A stretch of 64,000 nucleotides of DNA from Cenococcum geophilum 1.58 (GCA_001692895.1 KV748202.1:1240001-1304000), one strand, 5' to 3'. Positions 10,839 to 23,830 are shown, counted from the first letter of the stretch. A program made the numbers and translations. Notes: a model not told the origin generated them from the letters alone.

Positions 10839-11960
10839 TTATCTTTTAACTAAAGTCTTAAACTCCTTTATATAACTCGCTAATGTATAAAAGTATACTA
10901 TAATATTATAAAGCTTGCTAAGTAGGCCTATTACTTAAAAGGCATATTTCTGCTTAATCTCTTCCTTATAACTTCACTTCTTTCCGCTTACATTATTCCT
11001 TTTATATAACTTAATAGCCTTAAGTTTAAGAGTATTTTTAAAGAGGAAGGCCTAGACGGCGAGATTAATAGTATACCCCTAGTAGCGGATACGTTGTTAG
11101 ATAGGATCCTAGGTAATATCCTTATTATTAGTAAGATACTTATAAATTATACAACATAGTATATTATTTATTATAGAGTTATTAGCAATAATAGCTCCAA
11201 GCTTTTAAAGAATCCTATACTCCTATAGCACTAAAAGGAGAGTAATCCATTACTCTTCTCTACTGTAAGTAGCTACTGTATAAAGAGTAAGAAGAGCTTT
11301 TATCCGCTTCTCCTAACTGTTAATAAAGTAGGCGCAAATTCTAAGGAGAAGGTAGTTATTTAAAGAGGTCTAGATATTAATAGAGAGATAAATACTTACT
11401 AATGCTAACTAAATTTGTTTTTATACAATATCCTTTTATAACTAGAATAACTAATTAATTATCCGGCTAACTTCTAAGTAAGTTATTATAAGATATTTAT
11501 CTAACGCTTGGTTAAAAGCCTAGTAGAAAATATAGAACTCTAGCCATTTAATAGTCCGAAATAGAAGGTTTTATATAATAATTAAATTTATAAGAGCCTA
11601 GTTAATAACTTCCTTATTAAGGACCTTCTTTAGTATATAGGAATTAAAGTCGTCCATCTTATTTTTGGCTGCCGCTTACTTATAAAGCTCCTTTAACTTT
11701 TAACTTATTAATGCCTTTATACGACTTTATATTGTCTTAATAATAATTCTATACTTTAACTTTAGGTAGTTCCGAAGGTTAGTTATTAATATTACACCGT
11801 ATATATAGTATTTATAGTAGATATATTTCCGTTTCTTTAAGTTATATATTAGCTCTCCTTTATCTAGTTTATAAGAGTAGTTATAGATTAGAGATCTTTT
11901 CTAATTGGCCTGTTTTGTGCTAGAAGTATTAATTATACTTATAAGAAGGGAGGAGTCTGC
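10839..11960 (-). pseudogene. hAT transposase relic
   Basis: On the minus strand, reading past stops gives a series of segments typical of fungal hAT transposases. In order they are KMDDFNSYILKKVLN, FRTIKWLEFYIFY, ALDKYLIITYLEVSRIIN, SIYLSINIQTSLNNYLLL, KLGAIIANNS, RIRYQGYTINLAVQAFLFKN and, at the low-coordinate end, LLSKLYNIIVYFYT..IKEFKTLVKR. The N-terminal zinc-finger region should lie near 11.75-11.96 kb but is too decayed to confirm. The C-terminal dimerisation part is missing because the relic ends at the junction with the NLR ankyrin array. No terminal inverted repeats were found. It is inactive, with many TAA/TAG stops. The strip 11961-12094 to its right has no assignable content. Confidence 0.75.
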
Positions 11961-12094
11961 TTTAGAAGCTATAGTTCGTACGATACTTTATTAAAAGTAG
12001 AGAATTTTTTCTAAGTGGGGTATGCTAAGAAATTATCGAAATAAAAGCGATAAATACCGATAAGCGAAAATCGTCTAAAACTAAAAGAATTATT

Positions 12095-12316
12095 ATTTCT
12101 AATATATATATATATAAATAGACTATAAAAACTTACAATACTTTATAATTATAAAGTAATTAATATAGCGCTAAATTGGTTAGGCTAAATACCTCTTATA
12201 ATTTAACTTTGAGATTATATACTAACTTAGTAAACTTAATTAAAAGCCTAACTTATTAATATAATAATGATAGGACTTACATATAGCTACCTTTAATAAA
12301 CGGATTATAAATTAAT
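12095..12316 (+). pseudogene. Older gypsy relic, RNase H end (left piece)
   Basis: Conceptual translation gives IDYKNLQYFIIIK and, further on, YNFEIIY.LSKLN.KPNLL. This corresponds to the end of a Ty3/gypsy RNase H domain (TDHKNLEYF...DFEI.Y.PGK.N..PD.LSR pattern). It breaks off at 12316, immediately before the gypsy-A LTR, with the 5-bp sequence TTAAT. The same TTAAT follows the other gypsy-A LTR at 46534-46538, after which the integrase N-terminal domain of a gypsy element continues in the same orientation (46539-47004). The two pieces are therefore read as one element split by a later insertion. Confidence 0.7.
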
Positions 12317-12736
12317 TGTTACGGACGCTTTAAGTACAATATTACGACTACTTGGAGAAGAGTTAAAAGAAGCTAGTTGGTTAATACAGGTACGGTCTAG
12401 GATAGATCCGGTAGAGCTATGTGACGAGGAATAGTAACCGAGGTTACATAATATGCTATGTATGCTACGCGAGGAACGAGAGGAACTTACGTACTTTATA
12501 TATATTATGTACCTTACGTATAAGAAGGATTTTATAGGAGTATGGTTGTGTATTTAAGGACCCTTAGTCCCTACCTAGATAGTTCCTTTCTTATAGTAAT
12601 TCTTAGAATACAATTAGAGTTAATCTATTAGGTAACCACTCTACCAGTTATTATTACGTTATTAACTTTCTACATTACCTATACACCTAGCCTATTAATA
12701 AGTCTACCATGGTTCTTGCTATAAGGCTCCGTTATA
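12317..12736 (+). repeat. 5' LTR of gypsy-A(+)
   Basis: 420 bp from TGTTACGGACGC to GGCTCCGTTATA, where the terminal CA has decayed to TA. Near-identical sequence occurs at 46114-46533 and, inverted, at 47400-47824 and 56392-56816. The termini form the short inverted repeat TGTTACGGA/TCCGTTACA. Confidence 0.9.
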
Positions 12737-12929
12737 TAATTACTACTATAGTTATAGTATTAGAAGTTAAACAATATATTACCAAAAGCAGCTATAACGA
12801 CGCTATTAACGGCAGCAACGACCTTAGGGTTAGGTAACGATACTAGTATAGCAGATACTAACTTATAACTAATTACAATCGAATAGTTATAGGCAATAGT
12901 TAATTAGTTAATAGATAATAATATAGCAC

Positions 12930-13860
12930 TTAAAAATAGGGTTAACGGAATAGGAGCAGCTAAGGTTAAGTTACCTTTAATTAAACTATTCTTAGGAGAG
13001 AGATTAAAGCTTAAAGGATTCCTTACGTAAATATACTTTAAAGTTATATAGGAAGGAGTAAGACTAGTAACACCTATAGATTAAGTAGTATACACAGGAT
13101 TATTCCTAACGGGAAGGGCGCTTAAATAGTTTAAACCCTACCTTACGGAAATATAAGATAATAGTATAATAACTATTAATTAGGAAGTACGATATATATT
13201 TATAAGCTAGACTAGATTTACGGAATAATTAATATAAATATTTAGGGACCTAAAAGTAATAACTATAGTAGAAAGAAAGCTTTAGAACCTAACGCAGCGA
13301 ACCTTAATAATTAAGTATATAACGTAGTTTTACACATTAGCTATATAAGTTAAATGGAATAATAAGGCGCTTATAGCATAGTATAAATAAGGACTTAAGG
13401 CTAAAGTCTAGGATATAATTATTTTAATAAAAGATGCGGATACCCTTAGGGAATTAATAGATTAAGCGATTAAGATTAACAATAGGATCTTCTAAAGGGA
13501 ATAGGCTAAAAGAGGCTAGGATAGAGTTTTATAGTTATATAAGGCGTAAAGTATATAACAACTAAAGCTAAATTAGAAACTATAGTATAGCGCAGAGCTA
13601 ATAGACCTAAGTGGTACTAAAGAAACCTATAAAAATAGAGAAAACAACTATAAAAACCTAAAAGTTAAGAATTAAGTAATTATAGAACTAAGGAGTATAG
13701 GCTAAACCAAGGATCTTAATAGTAGAAGACGTTTAAGCGGACTCTATAGCAAAAGTAATAGTTTAAAGACGGAGCTTATATAAATTATAGAAAATAAGGT
13801 TATTTTACTAAAGACTATAAAAGTAGTTAGAGTTACTATATAGTAAAGGGAACTAGACTA
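12930..13860 (+). pseudogene. gypsy-A(+) gag, RIP-decayed
   Basis: Read-through translation shows a gypsy Gag capsid region: LPLIKLFLGERLKLKGFLT, then GRALK.FKPYL, ITIVERKL.NLTQR, and DADTLRELID.AIKINNRIF. A CCHC-type zinc knuckle remnant lies near 13.77-13.83 kb (YINYRK.GYFTKDYKS), with Tyr at positions where the family has Cys, as expected from G-to-A RIP of TGC/TGT. Gag packages the element RNA; this copy cannot. Between 13.86 and 15.87 kb the sequence is also conserved with the inverted copy (for example the ITNRL.VG.LRAKWLTKLE segment near 14.95 kb), but no named domain was recognised there. Confidence 0.8.
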
Positions 13861-15869
13861 ATAGTATATAATATATACGTATAGAGGGATAATAGTGTAC
13901 TATAAGGAACAAAAGAATGTTTAATTAAAAGTTTTATATTTTATTATAATAACGTATACCAAATTTATAAAGACGCTAAGTATAGCGTAAGCTATTAGCT
14001 ATAAAAGCTAGAGTTAAGAGGACTTAAAGGAACTAGAGAGTTAGATAAAGAATAAGATTAACTCTATAAGCTAAATTAAGATATTATAATAATATGCGGA
14101 TAAAGATTAGTAATAATAATAATAAAGTTGGAGTACTTATTAATTAATAGCGATAAGGAAGAAAAAGGAACTAACTAGGGGTATCTAAGCCTTAGATACG
14201 CGATAGAAGTAAAGATTAAAACCGCTATAAAGCAAGGTTTAGTAACGGGTATTATAACACCGTTAGATATGGCATCTATCGCTTTATAAGACGGAAGGAG
14301 TAATATTTAAAGGTAATTAAGTAAGTAGATAACTACTAGTACTAGCTTACTACTTAATAAAGGTAAAAGGCTAAAGGCTTAAGATTCTTAAAATAAGATA
14401 AGGCATGCTTAGGGACCTATAACGGATAATAACTAATAGAGCAGAGTAATAGCTTAGTTTAGTAATATATAAATAAGCTTAGGACGAAGTTTTCTAAAGG
14501 TATAAGACTTTTAAGATAAAATAAGTGAGATTTAAAACTCTTAAGACGAGATAAGAACACTAGTAAAGCCTAGTTAAACTAAGGCTAGAGCACAGCTTAA
14601 GAAAAAAGCAAGCTTAGGATTAAAGAATCTAAAGGGCTAAGAATTTGGAGTATAAATTAGGACACCTATAAGTAAGAGGTAAGAGGCTTCTTTATAGATT
14701 AGAGAATCTATAATATAAATAGTAGTTAGATTAGGAGACAGATATATAGACCTAAAAGACTTACTAGGGGAACGCAGTGTTTAGCCTAAAGATTAGAAAG
14801 TTAATATTATAATTAAAAAGTAAAAAGACTTTAAGAATCCACTTGTAAGGCGAGTAGTTAAAGAGATAATAGATAAGTTTAAAGCAAGAATTATTATATA
14901 GTAAGAAAAGAAACTAGATATAAGTTGTATATAAGATAAAGCACTAGTATAAAGAATCACTAATAGGCTGAAAGTAGGTATGCTAAGAGCTAAATGGCTT
15001 ACTAAACTAGAGAATAAAGAGGATCTAAAAAATTTAACTAGGTTTAAGGAACGGCATATAAAAGGCTATTACAACGCGGTAATAAAAAGATACTTCCTTA
15101 CGGATAGACCGTATATACTCTAATAGCTATACTAAAAGTAGTATAGACAAAGACACAATAATAAGTGGGAAGATTTCTATATATAGTTAGACGAGAGAGT
15201 TATCTAGAACTACCTAATTACGGAAAAAGCAATAAATTATATTAAGGGAGCCTTAATTATAATATTAAAGGACCTAAAGAAACGGTCAGAGGACTAAAAA
15301 AGTAAAAGACGTATCTTAGTATCTATAAATAAAGTTATAATATTTAGATTAGTATAATAAAGGTTTAAACTTAAGAATAAAGATGAGCTAAGAGTTAACC
15401 TAAAGCACCTAGCGTATTATATATTGGCATAGATTGCATATATAGATAATATATGCGATATATATAAAAATCCAAAAGAGAAAAACCGGAAATACCCTAT
15501 AAGGATATATTGGGCGCTAGATAAGCGATAGTATAGAAATACTAAGTATATATACAGCTGGCATCTAGTAGAAGTTTAGGAGTTAGAAAACTTAATACTT
15601 TAACTAAAAAGATTCCTTATAGAAGAATGCTTAGACGGACAATAGTAGTAGAAATACTTAAAGAATACGTGTCTATAGCATATTAAGGATAAAAAGCGAA
15701 CTAGATATTGGCTAAAAAGTAAGCCAAGTATAACAGGATCTAACAGCTAATAGTTAGGAAAAGTAGAGGCCTATAGAACCAAAGGGAGCTAGTAGTAGAG
15801 CCTTAGACCCTTAAAGGAATTTAAGAACAATACCTAAATTTATAAGTTAAATGGCAAGATTAGCAGTTT

Positions 15870-18800
15870 AAAGTATTAATAGATAGTAGAGCAATAAGGA
15901 ACCATATCTTACTAGTAGTAGTTAAAAGGATAGGGCTACTGCATAAATAGAAAAAGCACCCTTATCTACTAGTTACAATCTTAGGAGATCTAATAGCCTA
16001 TAGAGGAGGTATTATTAATTTTAAAACAGGACCTATTTAGATAACTATTAAAGGGAGATAAATTAAGATGTCTTTTAACATATTACCATTAGGGAATAAT
16101 AAGGCAGTACTAAGAATGCCTTAATTATAAGAATACAATCTAAAGATTAATTGGATTACAGGTCAGGTTAATATTAGGGATACTTAATACTATAAGATAT
16201 AATAATAAACCAAAATAGTATAGTACTAAGTAGGGGCAACCTATAAGGAAATAGATAAAGGACTAAGTTATATACTAAAGAGATACCATAAGTGCAGTAA
16301 GAAACTATAGTTACTAAAAAGTAAAAAGCTATTAAAGTATGCAGTATAGGACTATAAGATAGAATTAAAACTAGAAATAAGTTTAAGGTTCTTTCCAATC
16401 TATAAGCTTACTAAAGAAGAAAAAAGAGCACTAAAAGAGTTTATCTAGGAGAACTTATAAAAGGGATATATTAAACCATTATAATTATCAGCAGGTTATC
16501 CAGTACTATTTATATTAAAGAAAAACGGGAAACTTAGGCTATATATTAACTATAAACAGTTAAATAGCATTACTAAAAAGGATAGGTATCCTTTACCCTT
16601 AATTAGCAAGATCTAGGATAGAATTAGTAACACGTAAATCTTTACAAAGATAGATCCAAGATAGGCGTACCATTAGATTAGAATTAAGAAAGGCAATAAA
16701 TAGAAGGCAGCCTTTAGGTTAAAGGAAGGACTATATAAACTATTAGTAATGCAGTTCGGACTTATAAATACACTAGCAACGTTTTAGAAACGTATTAATA
16801 ACATATTAAGGGAACACTTAGATAAATTTATTATAGTATACCTTAATAATAATATTATCTACTTAATAAGTAAGGAAGAGCACGGAGAATACGTTAAATA
16901 GGTCTTAAAGAGACTATAGGAAAAACAGATACTAGTAGCAATTAAGAAATATAAGTTCTTTACTAGAAAGACAGATTTTATTAAATTTATCATTAAACCA
17001 GGCTAACTTAGTATAGATTTAAAGAAGATCGAGGCTATAGTAAATTAGCAAGAACTAAAGAATGTTATATAGTTAAGGTTATTTCTAGGGTTTTGCAATT
17101 ACTACAGAAGGTTTATAGCTTAATAGTTAAAGAATATTAAGCTATTTACAAGGTTAACAAAGAAAGAAGAACCTTAGGTATAAAGAAAAGAGTAAAGGAA
17201 ACTATTTAAGGAGATTAAGGAGTTGTTTACTTAGGACCTAATCCTTAAAATCTACTAACTAAAGCTAGAGATAGTGGTTAAAACGAATGCATTAGACTTT
17301 ATACTAGGGGCGTACTTCCTATAGAAATATAAAGATAGATGGCACCTAGTAGCATACTATAGTCGGAAAATAACACCGCTAAAACTAAACTATAACATCT
17401 ATAATAAGGAGTTATTAGGTATAGTTACAGCACTTTAAAAATAGAGAGCATTCTTATAAGGCATAGAGAAACTATTTATAGTTAAAATAGATTATAAGAA
17501 CCTAATAGGGTTCCTAATAATAAAAGAACTTAATTAAAAACAGGTTAGATAGGTAGAGATACTTATAGAATACTATTTCAAGATTTAGTATACTAAGGGT
17601 ACAGATAATACACAAGCAGATACTTTAAGTAAAAAGGCTAAACTATAAAATAACAAAAAGCCATTAGGAGCTTTACTGCGAAAGGATATAAATGGATTAA
17701 TTAGATATAATTATCTAAAAATTATAGTAATAAAGGAAATTAGCTAGACCTATAAAGCACTAGAGAGTATATAGTTATAAAAGATTTAAGATATATAGGC
17801 AAAGGATCTAAACTTAAAGCAGTATAAAAACTAAGAAGTAACATACGTGCTAAGAAATATTATAAAAGAATTTATTAAGTTATTCTATAAGGAATTAACT
17901 TAAGGACATAATAGAGCTACGGGCTTAGTGTTAAGACTTTAAGAGGAGTATATTATTAATAGAATTTAGGGACTAGTAAGACAAGTTATAAAGAAATGCC
18001 TAAATTATTAAAGAAATAAACTAACGAGGTATAAGCTATATAGAGGGCTATAACCTATTAAAATACTAGAGAGACTATAGGAGGTTATATTATAGGACTT
18101 TATTATAAAGTTGCTAAAATTAAGAGATCCTATTACTAAATAAGATTATAACGTAATCTTAGTAATAGTAAACAAGTTAATAAAGTAGGGATACTTTATA
18201 GCGTATATAGAAGAAATCTCAGCGGAAGATATTACTAAAATCTATGTTAAGGAAGTATTTATAAGATATAGAGCACTAAGCAAGATTATATTGGATAGAG
18301 ATTTAAGATTTATAGCAGTATTTTAAAAGGTATTCTTAGCGGAATAAGGAGTTTAAGCAGCAACTTCCACTATATATTATCCGCAGACAGACGGTTAAAT
18401 AGAAAGATTAAATTAGACACTAGAGTAGTATCTAAGACACTATATTAATTATATACAGAATAATTAGGTATTATTATTACTAGTTATATAGTTTATATAT
18501 AATATAACACCCTAAGAAGGAATAGGAATATTACTATTTAAGGCAAATTACGGATATAAGCTAAAAACATTATTATTACCACGTTAAGTAAAGAAAATAA
18601 GTAGTATAGCTAAATAAAGAATGGAGATATTAATAAATCTTTATATAGACCTTACGGAAATAGTTAAGGTGGTATAGTAGAGAATAAAAAAGTACTATAA
18701 CGCTAAGAGATCTAAGGGACCAGATCTTAAGGAGGAAAATAAAGCATAGCTACTACACAAAATTTTTAAGAGTTAATAACTAAGTAAAAAATTAGACTAT

Positions 18801-19180
18801 GTTAGACTAGGACCTTTTAAAATTAAAAAAAGGATTTTACTAGTTACGTTTAAGTTAAACCTACCAGCTAAAATAAAGATCTACCCTATATAGTATATTG
18901 CGATACTAGAGCTAGTATATAGGAATATTAAGCCACTAATTTACGAGGTAGACACGTATAGAGGATAGAAGGAAGACAAATAGTAAGTTTTAAGGATTAT
19001 TAGTTATAAGGACGTTAATAATAAAATATAGTATAAAGTAAAGTAAATAGGCTATAATGAGACTACCTAAAAGCCACTAAAAAATTTAAAAAACGCTATA
19101 GGAAAGGTATAGGAGTATTAGAAGGGAAAAGGTTAGGTAGTATTAATAAAAAAGAATCGCAAAAAAATTAACTACCTAAG
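15870..19180 (+). pseudogene. gypsy-A(+) pol with chromodomain, RIP-decayed
   Basis: Domains appear in the order expected of a chromovirus. The protease has LVDSRAIRNHI (about 15.87-15.91 kb; the family has DSGA). The reverse transcriptase has [18 protein letters not shown] (about 16.52 kb) and YLNNNIIYL near 16.84 kb, where the family has YxDD. RNase H follows with IRFYTRG/LDFILGAYF and YYSRKITPLKLNYNIY near 17.3-17.4 kb. Integrase shows a zinc-binding remnant (17.88-18.03 kb), then ILDRDLRF (18.29 kb) and YYPQTDG.IERLN (18.38 kb). A chromodomain lies at about 18.99-19.12 kb (VLRIISYKDVNNKI.YKVK.IGY). Chromodomains can direct integration to heterochromatin. Dozens of stops show the copy is dead. 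Confidence 0.9.
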
Positions 19181-19310
19181 GGGGACCTAGGAGGAACGAT
19201 TGCCAAACTATTTAGAGTTGTTTCCTTCTCTGTTAAAAAAGAATCTATTCTTTTATTGCTAAGTTCCTGTAAACCTTATTTTAACATACAGAACGTTAAT
19301 CCCCCAACGT

Positions 19311-20172
19311 AAATTTTAACCTAAGTTTATAAGTAATAAGCCAATTAATTTTAGAGCTTTATTATATAGACTTTAATTAATATATATAAAGATAAGGTTT
19401 TCTAAGGGGAGACCCCCTAGGACCCCCCTATATAAAGCTTTTACTTAATTTAGAAGTAATAGTAAGATTAAGGCGCCTTAGTTACTGCTAGGTAAGGATC
19501 TACTACAGTGACCAAGGCGCCCTACTTAAGCTAGGCTTAAGGATTATATTAGTCACGAATCTAGTATATATTTGGACTACAGAGCTTTAATATAGAGCCC
19601 TCTACGTAGGATCTAATATAGTAGATTATAATTCTAATTTAAAGCTTTATATACTAAATATTTTTAATACCTAATAACTAAATCGCCGTATAGCTGGAAT
19701 TAAAGTAAGTCTACTACCCTAACTCGGTTAAATACGCGTATAGGAAGAGATATAACTATATACAGAGACATCTGATATAATTAAGTAACTACGTTATTAC
19801 CCACCCAGTTCGGACGTATAACGACGCGATAGCTTAGCGACAATATAATAGCTCGGCGCCGAGTAATGGGAAGGAGGAGGAGGGGGAGGAGATTGGGGGT
19901 GGCTTGGCCACTGCAAGAAGGTCGTAATATTAGTATAGTGTTAAACTTTAAAAATTGTGTCCCAGGAGCTTAATCGACAACCCCTATATAAAACGTTAAT
20001 AACGTTTAATTGTAGAGCTTTAAACTAGTAGATATTCTAGGAATGCCTATTATAAGCAGCTCTAAGTGCAAAATCTAGAATATTTAGTAGTAGTGTGGGT
20101 ATAGGACGGGGGTATATATTTGCGTTCCCAAATATCGTCACGTAACGCAATTTTTGGGTGACGAAAACCGCC
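19311..20172. other. Helitron 3' segment, no gene recognised
   Basis: RIP-textured DNA between the terminal hairpin and the 257-bp satellite. No ORF or domain could be read on either strand. It includes a direct echo AAGGCGCCTTAG / AAGGCGCCCTAC near 19.47-19.53 kb, a purine-rich patch near 19.87 kb and a small dyad around 20.13-20.16 kb (CGTCAC ... GGGTGACG). Confidence 0.4.
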
Positions 20173-21163
20173 GTTGATGTTGCTCAACTAACACCTACCA
20201 GAGGTTCCTCCGTCCTTCCTATCTCCTCTCTTACCTATCTCCTCGTCCGATACTGTCTATATTGCTATATTAACCAATAGATCCCTTAGTAAAGACTAAG
20301 GAGGGGTATTAAAGCGCCTCTAGCTCTTATAAGGAAGAAGAAAGAAGAAAAAAAGAAGGTATAGAAAAGGGAGTATTTATAGATAAGAGGAGGCCTGCAA
20401 ACGGGAGATTAGGTAGCTATAATATAGATATTAACGTTGCTCAACTAACACCTACTAGACGCCCCTCCGTCCTTCCTATCTCCTCTCTCACTTATCTCCT
20501 TATTAGATGCTATCCATATTGCCATATTAACCAATAAATCCCTTAGTAGGGACTGGGGAGGGGTATTAGAGCACCTCTAGCTCTTATAAGGAAGAAGAAA
20601 GAAGAAAAAAGGAAGGTATAAAAGAGGGAGTATTTATAGACGGAAGAAAGCCTATAAACGGGAGATTAGGCAGCCATAATATAGATATTAACGTTGCTTA
20701 ACTAACACCTACTAGACGCCCCTCTGTCCTTCCTATCTCCTCTCTTACCTATCTCCTTATTAGATACTATCCATATCGCCACATTAACCAATAGATCCCT
20801 TAGTGGGGACTAGGGAGAAGTATTAGAGCACCTCTAGCTCTTATAAGGAAGAAGAAAAGAAGAAAGGAAGGTGTAAAGGAGGGAGTATTTATAGACGGGA
20901 GGAGGCCTACAAACGGGAGATTAGGCAGCCATAATATAGACGTTAATATTACTCGGCTAACACCTACTAAAGACTCCTCCGTCCTTCCTATCTTCTCTCT
21001 TACCTGTTTTCTCGTCCAATACTATCTATATCGCCATATCAACTAATAAATCCCTTAGTGGGGACTAAGGAGGAGTATTAGAGAACCACTAGCTCTTATA
21101 AGGAAGAAGAAAAAAAGAGAGGAAGGTGTAGAGAAGGGAGTATTTATAGACGGGAGGAGGCCT
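20173..21163. repeat. 257-bp tandem satellite, four copies
   Basis: Four head-to-tail copies starting near 20173, 20430, 20687 and 20942, the last one short by about 35 bp. Each has the anchor TTGCTCAACTAACACCTAC (diverged in the third and fourth copies), a pyrimidine-rich tract (CTCCGTCCTTCCTATCTCCT) and, about 180 bp later, a purine-rich tract (GGAAGAAGAAAGAAG). Copies differ mostly by C/T and G/A transitions. The array lies near the presumed 3' end of the Helitron and is non-coding. Confidence 0.93.
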
Positions 21164-21194
21164 TACGAGTACGTAATTTAGTAAGTACTAATAA

Positions 21195-21760
21195 GCACGA
21201 GATTCTCATACAAGATGGGCTTAATTACTTACCAAAATACAGGGTGTCTCTGTCACTGCAGTAACTACTATAGTAGTAGAGACGCCTCAAATATTTGATA
21301 TAACTAACTACTGAGGCTGTTAATAAGTGAAAGGTAGGCTACCGATGTGGTGCAAACAATATAGTTGTTGATATCGTTTATAGCCTGTTTTTACTTCTAG
21401 TATACGCGTAGATCGTCCTTATATTCAGCGTAGAGCTAATTATAGGTAGTGAGCTGATTTGGGTCTAGCTTTGCTATTGATGTAGCCATAGGTAGTATAT
21501 CCCTTAGTGTAGGCCGACTTAGTAGTTCTAGCTTTAAAAGATCGTCTTTCTTCTTAAATAGTGCCATACCTCATTAGTTTTAGCTATATCTTAGATAATA
21601 AAGAACCATTAAATCCAATCAGATAGCTTATTAAAAATAAGTTTAATTTTTAATTCGGTAGAGGTCGTTATTTTTAGAATTTAACAGGTCAGGAAGGGTC
21701 CAGGTCAGGGTCTAGCTAGCGTCTTAGCAGAACCTTATTTAGACGTTCCAAACTTTTGAT
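21195..21760 (-). pseudogene. Copia-type gag fragment
   Basis: Minus-strand translation gives WFFII.DIAKTNEVWHYL, then LELLSRPTLRDILPMATSIA, QLTTYN.LYAEYKDDLRVY, and AINDINNYIVCTTSVAYL. This is the N-terminal part of a fungal Ty1/copia Gag-like polyprotein. It ends abruptly near the satellite at 21163. No LTR was recognised beside it, and no protease, integrase or reverse transcriptase follows. It may have been captured by the Helitron or be the stump of an older insertion. RIP stops are fewer than in neighbouring genes but present. The remaining DNA up to 22003 has no other recognisable content. Confidence 0.7.
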
Positions 21761-22279
21761 TTAATTCATCAGTTCGTTCGTCAGTTAGATTTTGTTATAG
21801 GGAGCGCAATTAATAACCCCTACTAACAGCTCTAACCACGTCTAATTTTTAATTTATAAATCGGCAGATCTATAGGTAATAGTTATTTCAAGCAGCTCCA
21901 GGTACGGTATATATAAAATCTTAACTATAGTATAGAGAAGTCGTGGCTGCTAATATACGGTCTTAAGTAGCATATATTCTCGGAGGTTACGTAACTCCTT
22001 ATATACTATCGTTGCCGAAATATCGTGAACTCGCGCCGGAGTAAAGCCGGTCATCGCGCACCACCCAATTTTACATAGAAATCGATGTAATTGATTATTT
22101 TTGCTTGCCTACGCCTTCCACCCCCAACAATTACAGTATAAAATCATACTTTGGCCTAGCTGCATTAAGCCAATTGTATAGAATTACTGGTGTTAACTAT
22201 AGAGCCACCTACACGTGTATCTGGTCGCGCCAATAAGGGCCAAAATCGCAAGCGTATATTGTCTACTACCTCGCTATCC

Positions 22280-23830
22280 TAGGCTTCTAAAAGGACTCCA
22301 AAGCGTCCTTTAAAGCGAACTTTAAAGAAGGCTCTAAATCGTCAAGCAAGGCGTCGTATAGAACCACCGCGGCAACTACCGTCACCAATATTTATAAAGT
22401 CTTCGCCACCGCGGTTAGAGCAGCTAGAGAAGCCGAAGGAAGAAAAGAAGCCGGAGGAGGAGCCGGAGGAGGAGCTAGGGGAGGAGGAAGAGAAGGAGGA
22501 AGAGGAGGAGGAAGAGGAGGAGGAAGAGGAGGAGGAAGAGGAGGAGGAAGAGGAGCTAGAGGAGCAGCCAGAGGAGGAGCCGGAGGAGGAGCCAAAGGAG
22601 GAGCCAAAGGAGCTTCCTATTAGCTTTATAAGTCGGTAAAAGGCAGTATATGGGAGAGAGGCCTTGCCTAATGCGGTATCTTCAAAATATAACACTACCA
22701 ACCTCTTCTACCACCTAATTGAGCGCTGGCGAGACAGTGTTATTACTAAGTACCTGCCGCGGATCTTTACCGTTAATCGCCTTAAAGCCGCTGCCTTCTA
22801 TAAAAAGCAATTAAAGACTAATTACTTCCGCTATAAGATTAGTGAGAGTCGTAATCTATATAAGGTAACTGAGCTACTTAAGGATCTTTATAAGCAGAAT
22901 CCTACTAAGTTATTATACTTGGATCTTACTTTATATATAATTGAGGAGAAGCCCCAAGAGATACTAGCGCTATTATTAACACCTTCCTCTAGCCAAGCAG
23001 CAAGATCTAATAAAAGAACTACTATCCAAATCTAAGAAGCCAATCTCCCTAATATTATTGCCGTAGAGGAAGCTGCTAGCAATAGAATTCCGGCTTTAGC
23101 AAGTAGGTAGCCTTATATTAATAGCTACTATTCCAATAAAGGAGCTACCTACTAGTAAAATAGATGTGGAAATAAAGCCGATTAAGTTAAGCACTACTAT
23201 CCTATTAATACTTATATCCTTTAGAGGTGGAGTAGAGAGATCTAATTAGATATATTAACGGTTAAGGAGCCATCGCAAAATATAGTCTGTTAGCTGTTAG
23301 CTTAGAAAATAAAACAGCAGCTACTAAAGAGTTAAGAACCAGCAGTAGTAGGAGGCTTACTATTTGAGCAAGTCAAGGACCTCATTTAGCTATTTACCAT
23401 TTAGAAGTTACACTTAATAAGGCGTCTAGATTAACAGCAGTATACTTAACCCCCGCCTCCCTCTAGTATTGAGCCGCCTGCTTAATTAAGCCTAGTACGG
23501 TTAGAAATGGATTATTACAAGATCCTCTTACAGTTCTTTAATTAGCTAATAGCTTAACCAAACTATTCTAATAAGCGCTAAAGGCAGATTCTGGAGTTAA
23601 TTAGGGATACGTTAGTAGAAGACGATTGGGATATTAATAAAATAAGATCTTTAAAAGATATGACGATTGAGATCTAGAAGGATTATAGCTTTCTAATTAG
23701 TACGCTACCGCGGATAAGAGAGAAAATAGGAGAGTTTAAACGGCAGAGAGTAGTACACTATAAGTAGAGAGTAGATTATAGAGAGTTTCTATAAAGAGCC
23801 TTATTCTACTATATAACCAGCCCTTTTAAA
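22280..23830 (+). pseudogene. Acidic/basic passenger gene in Tc1 element, unknown
   Basis: The plus strand has an open stretch starting with a basic segment (KRTPKRPLKRTLKKALNRQ), then a proline-rich linker (PPRQLPSPIF) and a long Glu-rich tract near 22440-22610. After one stop comes a 123-residue open segment (22664-23035) with FYHLIERWRDSVITKYLPR and LYIIEEKPQEILALLLTP, and a weaker continuation to about 23.83 kb (DDWDINKIRSLKDMTIEI) broken by stops. I do not recognise the family. The helical, charged character and the ERWRD region could suit a DNA- or chromatin-associated protein, but this is a guess. It converges on the transposase gene and ends near its 3' end, so it lies inside the TIRs and would move with the element. 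Confidence 0.55.

Noticed and set aside
16174..16398. Minus-strand membrane-like ORF, echoed at 51291-51479 on the plus strand
   Set aside because: Both are antisense to the same protease/RT segment of gypsy-A; hydrophobicity comes from AT-rich codons.
19284..19284. 3' truncation of gypsy-A(+) at about 19.28 kb
   Set aside because: The missing 3' region and LTR were found at 45542-46533, so it is an interruption, not a truncation.
20173..21163. Possible CRISPR-like array
   Set aside because: Units are contiguous 257-bp repeats without spacers, in fungal DNA.
22342..22701. Minus-strand poly-Ser / poly-Pro ORFs
   Set aside because: Antisense shadows of the GAG/GGA-rich poly-Glu tract of the plus-strand passenger gene.
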